Assembly (NCBI GenBank): GCA_001579985.1
Contig: LRSR01014029.1
Coordinates: 18,272-82,271, forward strand
Reading direction: 5' to 3'
DNA length: 64,000 nt
DNA from: Hypsibius dujardini
Taxonomy: Eukaryota; Tardigrada; Eutardigrada; Parachela; Hypsibiidae
The notes below the pieces were generated by a model. That model was not told the origin of the DNA. It worked only from the letters and a program-made list of their open reading frames with translations, and ran no database searches. This document shows, one piece after another, positions 57,401 through 64,000 of the stretch (positions are counted from its first letter, which is position 1; each line of letters opens with the position of its first letter). The translations under genes and the position numbers were made by a program.

Positions 57401-59221
57401 GTGTCTGTGTCTGTGTCTGTGTCTGTGTCTGTGTCTGTGTCCGTGTCCGTGTCTGTGTTTGTGTCTCTGTCTGTGTCTGTGTCTGTGTCTGCGTCTCTGT
57501 CTGCCTGTCTGTTACATTAATTTGTCTGTACGTCTACTAAAGACATAAAGCAGAACCCCCGCGCTTACCGTTGATTTAAATCCTTGTCCGCCGCAGTGGT
57601 TCAAATCTCCATCATCTCCCAAGCTACCGCTAAGCACATTAACTCCGCCAATTCGATTATTCCGCAATAAAACCTCCCCATTACTGGTCTGACTCCGTCT
57701 ACCACTACACTCCACAGCGTAACTGTCCATCTCCTCGTCCGCCGCTCCGATCGTCTTGAAAATTTCATCAACAATCTCGTCGAACGTCGGTTGTTGGGCA
57801 GTGGCGGGCGACACGGTCCGCCCCATGCCCCGTTGCTGGTGATTTGGAGGAGGGTAATTGATGGGCGGTGTCGTCACCACCTTCCGCATTCGTGCCGAGC
57901 TCCGCGCGGGACTGTTCGACGACGTGGGAGGCGTGGCAGGCGGTGTCTCCTCCCGTTCCCGTCGTGAGGGGATTTCGATGTAAAACTTGGATCGCCGAGG
58001 CACGCCGTAAATGCCGTTGTTACCGATTTTCCGTGCGGAAACGCCCTTCCCGTGGTCTGCCTGAATGTCTGGATCCTTGCCGCGGAAACCGGCCCAAATG
58101 TCTGCAACCGTCTGAGCTCTAGACTCTTTCCTCGAGTCATGTGTGTCGCGAAGCAAACGGTTGTCTGAGTCGTTCGCCCAGTTGTCTGGAACAGGCACTG
58201 GTCTTGTCTGTCGCCAGTCGTTCGATATTTGGTTCTTTACCGGGAGTTCCGGACGACTGTCTAGCACCATGTCTGAATCCGTTTTACTTGTCTGTGACCG
58301 TTTATTCGAGCTCAAATCCTTTCGCCGAAGCTCCGCCCAACTGTCTGGAACACGTGCCGCAACTTTCTGTCGATGCCCATTAGGTGTGGGCGTCTTGACG
58401 TGAAACTCAGGTCGATTGTCTGAAACGATGCCAGAATCCGTTCCACTTTTTTGTAAGCGTTCACTTGCCGGTAGGTTCTTGCCTCGAAACTCCGCCCGCT
58501 TGTCCGGAAAATTCTCCGCATTTGTCTGTCGACAATCATTAGATGTCTGCGCATTAACACGGAACACAGGCCGGTTGTCGGAAACGATATCTGAGTCGGC
58601 TTCACTTGTCTGAGAACGCTTACTCGCCCCTAGGCTCTTCCCCCGAAGCCCCGCCCAATGGTCTGGAACCCCGTTTGAGTCTCCGGAATCACATCCCGCA
58701 GCGGAATGATCCTTCGCTCGAAGCCCCGCCCAGCTGTCTAGTGCCGCCGTATTGGTGTACCGCGCACCCGGAGATACATCCGCGGCCGCGCCTCGGTTTA
58801 CGCGCGGGACCTTCGGCGACAGCTGCGGCGACCGCAGTCCGTTCTGTGAGACATTGCGTGTCACAGTCACCGTCGCGGCTGGACGGTTCTTCGGACCGCG
58901 CGGCGGAGGAATCGGCAGTCGACCGGTCCGGTCGCACGAAAGGTTCTCCGTTGGGTCATCGTCCACCGGACGGACTCCCGCAGGCACGAAGTTCGTGACC
59001 GGTTGGGTCGCCCGTCGTGGACCCAGACGGAGCGGTGTATTGCGTCGCTGGAGCACTGGATGGATCGGCTGGGCTCCGGTCCGGTAGAAGGACGGCGAGG
59101 GATGACCGCGGTGGTTGATGGGAGAAGGTCTCCTGCTGTTGTTGATGTAATCCTGGTGGGTTTGATCGTGCTGTCTGGATCCGACCGACAGAGACGCGGT
59201 GGAGACGAAACGATCCGTCAT
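48470..59221 (-). CDS. Rho guanine nucleotide exchange factor, Asef/collybistin type (DH-PH), 8 exons
   Basis: Exons: 59221-57569, 52873-52299, 51461-51196, 50900-50481, 50146-49852, 49654-49404, 49258-48809, 48615-48470; all phases join, 1351 aa. The first ~900 residues are low-complexity and Pro/Ser/Arg-rich, with three 53-residue repeats (186-344). The DH domain starts near [20 protein letters not shown] and includes [25 protein letters not shown] and [20 protein letters not shown]. The PH domain follows INERKRRLE, with [18 protein letters not shown] and [15 protein letters not shown]. These match the ARHGEF4/SPATA13/ARHGEF9 group, which activates Rac/Cdc42 at membranes. The SH3 domain that precedes DH in that group is not seen in any exon here. 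Exon borders rest on consensus and phase; the N-terminal exon's link to the rest spans a 4.7 kb intron. Confidence 0.88.
50165..50435. repeat. CTGT microsatellite in RhoGEF intron
   Basis: TGTCTGTCTCCC-type degenerate repeat in the intron within the DH domain coding region. Confidence 0.8.
50935..51182. repeat. CAGA/GGGAGACAG microsatellite in RhoGEF intron
   Basis: Same repeat type as 50165-50435 but in the opposite orientation, about 500 bp away. The two could pair as inverted repeats around the DH-start exon. Confidence 0.8.
53456..53585. repeat. (TGTCTG)n microsatellite
   Basis: Nearly pure hexanucleotide array, about 20 units. Confidence 0.95.
54012..54052 (-). CDS. Possible alternative first exon of the RhoGEF
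   Basis: On the minus strand, ATG at 54052 begins [14 protein letters not shown] and reaches CAG/GTGGTC, a possible phase-0 donor that would join exon 52873-52299 in frame. The same frame continues [11 protein letters not shown], so other donors are possible. An AG lies upstream at TACTGAGCAG, so it might instead be an internal exon. Weak evidence. Confidence 0.25.
55310..55670. repeat. CAGA microsatellite in RhoGEF intron 1
   Basis: Degenerate CAGA and GAGACAGA units. Open frames across it on both strands are repeat translations. Confidence 0.9.
56138..56300. repeat. (ACAGAC)n / (ACAGGC)n microsatellite
   Basis: Hexanucleotide array in the opposite orientation to those at 53456 and 57360. 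Confidence 0.9.
57360..57515. repeat. (TGTCTG)n microsatellite
   Basis: Nearly pure TGTCTG array, about 25 units, ending about 50 bp from the RhoGEF exon 1 donor. Confidence 0.95.
58190..58666 (-). repeat. Three coding tandem repeats of 159 bp in RhoGEF exon 1
   Basis: Residues 186-238, 239-291 and 292-344, each exactly 53 aa, begin [20 protein letters not shown] and [10 protein letters not shown]. They share a middle of the form [13 protein letters not shown] fourth start (PDNWA) and looser copies of the WAGLR/FRGK motif flank them. Divergence between units shows they are old, not a recent slippage. Confidence 0.85.
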
Positions 59222-59256
59222 AATTGCAACTATGTGTCTTTTGAAGATCCAGTCAG

Positions 59257-59672
59257 ACAGGCAAGTGATTGGGACGAAGCTTTCTAACTATCGCTCATGA
59301 ATGAGGAATTCCCAGAAAGCGCAATTCGTATGCGCGCGTTGATTGCACCCGTTGTTTTCGTCAGTTCATCAAATCGAATCACGAAACATGCAGCACCCCA
59401 GATCCGAGCGATTCTACCGCCTCAAAGTGCAGATTAAACCTGAAATCACAACCCTGCCTGGAAATCCAAACAGACAGACAGATGATTGGGATTGAGCTTT
59501 GCAGCTATCGCTCATCAACCTCGCATTCGCAGTTAAGCGCGTATCATAAGCTTGCGTTGATTAAATCCGATCTTGCAATGTCTGACGACCGTCCCGAACT
59601 TTGTTGATTCATCGAATTGAACCGCAGCACTCCAGAATCCCGTGAGTCCTCTATCTCCCACGTGCTGATTGG
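59257..59672. repeat. Direct duplication of about 190 bp upstream of the RhoGEF
   Basis: 59257-59440 and 59481-59672 align imperfectly: GTGATTGGGACGAAGCTTTC / ATGATTGGGATTGAGCTTTG, then AACTATCGCTCATGAA / AGCTATCGCTCATCAA, GCGTTGATT, TTCATCAAATCGAA / TTCATCGAATTGAA and GCAGCACYCCAGA. Each is preceded by CAGACAG. No coding frame is conserved. Confidence 0.6.
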
Positions 59673-60477
59673 AGGTCCGAGTAGGTACGGTACGTCGCGC
59701 CGACAGGGCAGACAGACAAGACAAACAGGGCACGCGTGCCGGGTAATGATGAGAACGATGAAGGGGGCCTTGTTTTATTCCAATTATTAGAATAATAGTC
59801 CGAAGAGAAATCGAAGAATGATTTTGTGTCGCGTGAATCGGGGGATCGTGAGATGGCTCAGACAAATGAGCGTGTGGTCTGCGGAGCTAATGCGAATCGT
59901 CTCGATGATTGATGGGCTTGCGTTCTACATTCCGATACGTGATGATGATGATGAGGCAGGCAGGCGTCGGCATTGAGAGTTTTGTTGGAGGTATTCCGCT
60001 GCTGCTGCTGCTGATGTGGGTACATGGTTTGGCCTAGAAAGGAACAGAGCAAACGGATGGGAATGAAGAAAGAATGTACAATTAATAGCTGCAAACAAGC
60101 AGGTCCTTTGTCAAGGTAATGGCGTGGCGTCAGTGTGTTGCCTAAGCAAAATGAATTTACTCTACGACCGTAGGGTGAATCGGGTGGACCGATCGCGCGA
60201 TGAAGGCCAGAAAGATTAAGGCTTGTTAAAGTGTGGTAAATGACGGTTTATTAGTTCGCCGAATATATATGTGCTGACGACTGCGTGTCTGGAGCGCATT
60301 TGGTACTTCGGTGGGGTACTTAGAGGTTCTTTAGAACTGGTTTTCATTTAGGGAAAACACTGCCGGCTTTATATTATTCTAATTCCTGAAAATTCTTCGG
60401 TCATTTTGTTCATGTTGCCTATCTGCGTATCATCTTCTCTACATGTCTGACTCTTTGTCTGTCTCTTTTTCTGCCTA

Positions 60478-60514
<37 letters not shown>

Positions 60515-63119
60515 TTCACTGCCTGAGACTGGTTGTCCCCATGTCTGTCGTTTACTTGTCTGTTTGTCTGATTGTCTGTCTGCTTTTAGTCTGCTCGTCC
60601 AACTGTCTGTTTGTCTGCCCTTTCTGCCTGCCTCTTTGCTGGCTAAAGGACTGACTGTCTAACTACCTGCCTATTTGTGTAATCTCTTGTCTGCCTCTAT
60701 CACCTGTCGTAAATTTGTCCGCATGTGCCGTTTGTCTGTCTGTCTGCCTGCCTTTTCATTGCCCATTAATGGACTTTTTTGTGCGCTTGTTTTTTGAAAA
60801 AATAGTCCAATTATTACCCTCCCCACATTCAGTCAAAATTTTGCGTTTTGAGTACAGCAAATAGAAGATAGTCCGCTAGCCTTAAACTGTTGATGTACAA
60901 ATTCCTCATAGGTCTTCCTCAATTCGATCGGTCAGCCTGTAATCCAATTCAGTTTTTAAGATAGTTCTTTCGGCGTCGCATTCTATCCAAAAGCTAATTG
61001 TCTATAATTGCCTGACTGCGTGGGACCGTCCAGATTATCAACTATTTTTTGTACTAATTTTCTTACCGGAAATGAGGCTAAATAAGCACAGACAACACTC
61101 GTGCCGGCAACAAATATGGTGGCGCCGTCATGACGGACATAACACATCAAGTTATAAGCCGAATTCGATTACGATTCATTAATCCATAAAACAGGCAACT
61201 CCTCCACGCGCGCGCCACATCCACATAAACAATAAGTCTGTAAAACGACCCGGATCGCGTTGAATGAATAAATGATTGAATGAACAGACACAGCAGAAGC
61301 TCCACCAACACAAATGATATCAATACTAAAACGTAGATCGAGAGAGAGCGAGGTTAAAAAAAGTCGACAGACCAGCGAAAAATAATCACAGATTACCGCC
61401 ACCGCCGAGAGTGTAAATTAAAAAGCGCTGCCTCTCTTTCTACGCTGTAATGCAATCATCATCGTGTCCGGTGAAGAGGATCGCTAAAGAGAGATAGAAA
61501 CAAAAAAAAATCAGAGAGAGAGAGGCCGGCACAAGCAACTGCGACCACAGGACACGAAGAGAAACTAAACTGTTGAGAGACCATTATACGTCAGTTTGGC
61601 AACGCGCGAAGCTCTTGACGCGCGTGTTAAAAACACTCTTCACGTTTTCGTTTAGATCGCTTCTCAATTGAGGTCTGAGAAGGACGAGGGAGCTCGGAAA
61701 GTCATGTTTGTACGGTTAAAGAGTGATCGAACGGCGGCGTATGCTTCTCTTCTCTTGCTACTGTTTGTCTGCCTGTCTGTCTGTCTGGCTGTTTGTCTGT
61801 CTGTCTCCCTGGCAGTATGTGTGATGTACTGTTGTGGGTTCTTGGGGTTGTGTCTGCAGGTTGGCCAGCAGGTAGCTCTCTCTGCGGTCTTCTTGTGAGA
61901 CCACTCTGTTGTATGGGCACCTTCTCTTTGCGAGCCAAAATGAAGAGTCGCCACCCTTGTCACTCAAATCAATGTTCCGTGTATACAATGGTGTCCAGAG
62001 AAGAGAGCTTGCAATTTGTATCGGGGGACTGACTGCATGGTTCGCTCGGTTTCATCACAAATGGTGAGCTGCACACGGGGGATGTTTACTTGACCGGTGA
62101 GATTTGCCGTCGCATTTTTGGCACATCAACAACAGATCCCATAGCGTTGTGGCGGGCTAGTAGAAGCAGCAGTCCCTCGCAGCTGATGGATCAGCCGGCG
62201 GTGGGGTTGAAAAGCGACAGAAATTGAGACAGACAGACAGACGACTGACTGACAGACAGACAGACAGACAGACAGACAGGACAGACAGACAGACAAAGGA
62301 GCGGGCTGAGAGAGGAACAGTCAGTCAGGTTTTCAGACAGGGAGATGAACAGATAGATCTTGTTGTTGGTACAGGAATGGATGCACGAGAAAAGCTTTCC
62401 AGACTCTGGCTAAATATGGCGTAAACATCTGCGATCGACTGAATTTATATTTTCGCTGAGATGTCACGCACACGAACATTTGTCTGTCTGCCTGTCTAGA
62501 TAGAGAAAGTCAGACTGAAAACTACCATAGCAAATCGTGCAGCAGTCACACGGTCCGCACAGTAATTCGATCTAAACATTTTATTCGAAGATTCTAAAAA
62601 AATCTCCGCAAAAAGTCCCCGCGATCAAATAAGGGTGGTGCCACTGCCTGTGCGTGCGTGTCTGTCAGGAATGGACGGTTGCAGCTGATGCCGTCGCTCT
62701 TGACTCGTCGTCCGGTGTGGTAGGACAAGTCAGTTGCAGGTTTTACACTCATGTTTGTCCATCAGGAAAAAAACCAACCGTAGCCGACTAATTAAACCGG
62801 GTTTTTTTTCCTTACGGTTAGTTCTACAATACGTGACGTGATGTGGCGTTCGGTGCGTTCCACCACATACATTCAAGAGTTCATTGACGGAAATCTCTCG
62901 ATCGCGCGAGAGCTGGAAGGATTCTTACGATCTTTGGTCTGACTGGGCCGCCAAGCGCGACCAATTTTTAATCGAAATGACCAGACCGGTAAGTCAGAGG
63001 GACAAACACGCAAACGAATTTCTCACCGCGAATGCGTCCGTCAGGCCGTGACTGAATTCCGCCCATCGAAAAAAGTTTAGTCGAGGCGTACAGAAATCCT
63101 TCACATGATTGTCCCAAGT

Positions 63120-63440
63120 TGACACAGACAAAAATATTTACCGACATAGACATCGGAAAGGCACAAACACAGGCCCAGAGACAAACACAAAGACAGACAG
63201 AGATATTGACATAGGCACTGTCCCAGACACAGACACCGACGTAGATCCAGGCACAGGCACAGGCACAGGTACAGACACAGGCACAGGCACAGGCACGGGT
63301 ACAGGTACAGACGCAGCACAGGCACAGGCACAGGCACAGGTACAGACACCGACACAGGCACAGGCACAGACACAGACACCAATACAGGCACAGACACAGG
63401 CACAGACACAGGCACAGGCACAAATACAGACACAGACATG
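63120..63440. repeat. (ACAGGC)/(ACAGAC) microsatellite
   Basis: About 320 bp of hexanucleotide units, mixed ACAGGC and ACAGAC types, with some GTAGAT and CCGAC interruptions. Confidence 0.9.
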
Positions 63441-63924
63441 GATAAAGTAAGCCGATTGCCGCGACCCATTCAGCATCAGGCCAACCACTTCATTCACATA
63501 CATATTGCATTTAGCGTGCACTCGCGCACACTTATGTCATCTATTATTTTTCGTTATATGCACACAAAACTCTCGTAAATACCGTATACTATTCAATGAC
63601 ACTGCGGGCTTTATGGCCACAAACAAATAAATCACAAACAGGTTACGTGGCACTTTGAACTTGATTGGGGTGCCGTATAACGCAGACCGAAAACGTGTGG
63701 CCCGCTAGTGAGATTACTACTACCTACACAGGAGACGCGATTCAATCGACCTTGATGTATGCGTATCGATATGACTAAAGTAATCATCACTCGGCACGGC
63801 GGTAGCCGTGACCATCGAACCCGGCGAACCCTCAATGCTAAAAGTTATAACTCACCAACAATCCGTGCATTCACTGGTGCCGAATTGGTACCAGACCAGT
63901 CTAGACCGAAATCTCTTTTTATTT

Positions 63925-64000
63925 TCATTCTGTCTGTGTCTGTGTCTATGTCTGTGTCTGTGTCTGTGTCTGTGCCTGTGCCTGTGTCTGTGTCTGTGTC
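63925..64000. repeat. (TGTCTG)n microsatellite cut by the window end
   Basis: TGTCTG/TGTGCC units to the last base; the array continues beyond the window. Confidence 0.9.

Larger units (their letters stand above)
52874..57568. other. RhoGEF intron 1 (4.7 kb)
   Basis: It contains microsatellites at 53456-53585 (TGTCTG), 54305-54420 (CTGC), 55310-55670 (CAGA), 56138-56300 (ACAGAC) and 57360-57515 (TGTCTG). A possible alternative first exon is listed at 54012-54052. No independent gene is supported. Confidence 0.5.
59222..64000. other. Upstream of the RhoGEF: non-coding, repeat-bearing
   Basis: No gene supported. It contains a local direct duplication (59257-59440 and 59481-59672), CTGC/CTGT repeats at 60470-60760, short CAGA/CTGT tracts at 61765-61815 and 62225-62295, and ACAGGC/ACAGAC arrays at 63120-63440. 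A TGTCTG array from 63925 runs off the window end. GC-richer stretches with TCGCGCGA near 62890 could be promoter-like. Confidence 0.45.

Noticed and set aside
57868-59287. Plus-strand open frames opposite RhoGEF exon 1
   Set aside because: Antisense shadows of a GC-rich coding exon with clear protein repeats and a matching donor on the minus strand.
63101-63521. Pro/Val or Cys/Leu periodic frames near the right end
   Set aside because: ACAGGC/ACAGAC repeat read in different frames.
63620-63860. Possible tRNA-like stretch near 63.65 kb
   Set aside because: I could not form a cloverleaf with conserved A and B boxes by eye.

Overview
The window is animal nuclear DNA. Every well-supported gene but one is split by GT-AG introns. 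The families are metazoan: adhesion GPCRs, an ionotropic-glutamate-receptor-like domain, a Di-Ras GTPase, an Asef/collybistin-type RhoGEF and ribosomal protein eL33. About a sixth of the sequence is (CAGA)n/(TGTCTG)n simple repeat. I take it to be a protostome-type invertebrate, possibly an ecdysozoan such as a tardigrade, but the sequence alone does not settle the phylum. Exon borders were read by eye from splice consensus, phase continuity and, where two copies exist, agreement between copies.

Layout. 0.3-2.6 kb (+): a three-exon secreted protein of the bacterial glucoamylase-like/GH144 family, a probable horizontal transfer. 3.2-32.3 kb: a tandem segmental duplication. Each unit holds an eight-exon adhesion GPCR on the minus strand, placed head-to-head with a short glycine-rich secreted protein gene on the plus strand. 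Both GPCR copies (3504-13337 and 20245-28452) look intact, and six of their eight exons have identical lengths. The second glycine-rich gene (30391-31305) is intact. The first (14912-18858) is dead: about 3.0 kb carrying an intronless J-domain gene is inserted in its signal-peptide exon, and its second exon has a stop and a frameshift. Introns of the GPCR copies have acquired different inverted-repeat elements since the duplication.

32.5-34.2 kb (+): a secreted protein that is only the ligand-binding clamshell of an ionotropic glutamate receptor, with no pore. 34.9-41.8 kb: mostly gene-poor, with two short secreted-peptide-like remnants, two MITE-like elements and long microsatellites. 41.9-43.7 kb (+): Di-Ras GTPase with an unusual open upstream exon reading. 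45.9-47.7 kb (+): eL33 (RPL35A). 48.5-59.2 kb (-): a large RhoGEF (DH-PH) with a long disordered N-terminus that contains three exact-length 53-residue repeats and lacks the usual SH3 domain. 59.2-64 kb: upstream non-coding DNA with repeats.

Themes: secreted or surface proteins in the first half, G-protein signalling and housekeeping genes in the second half, and mobile inverted-repeat elements and microsatellites in introns and spacers.
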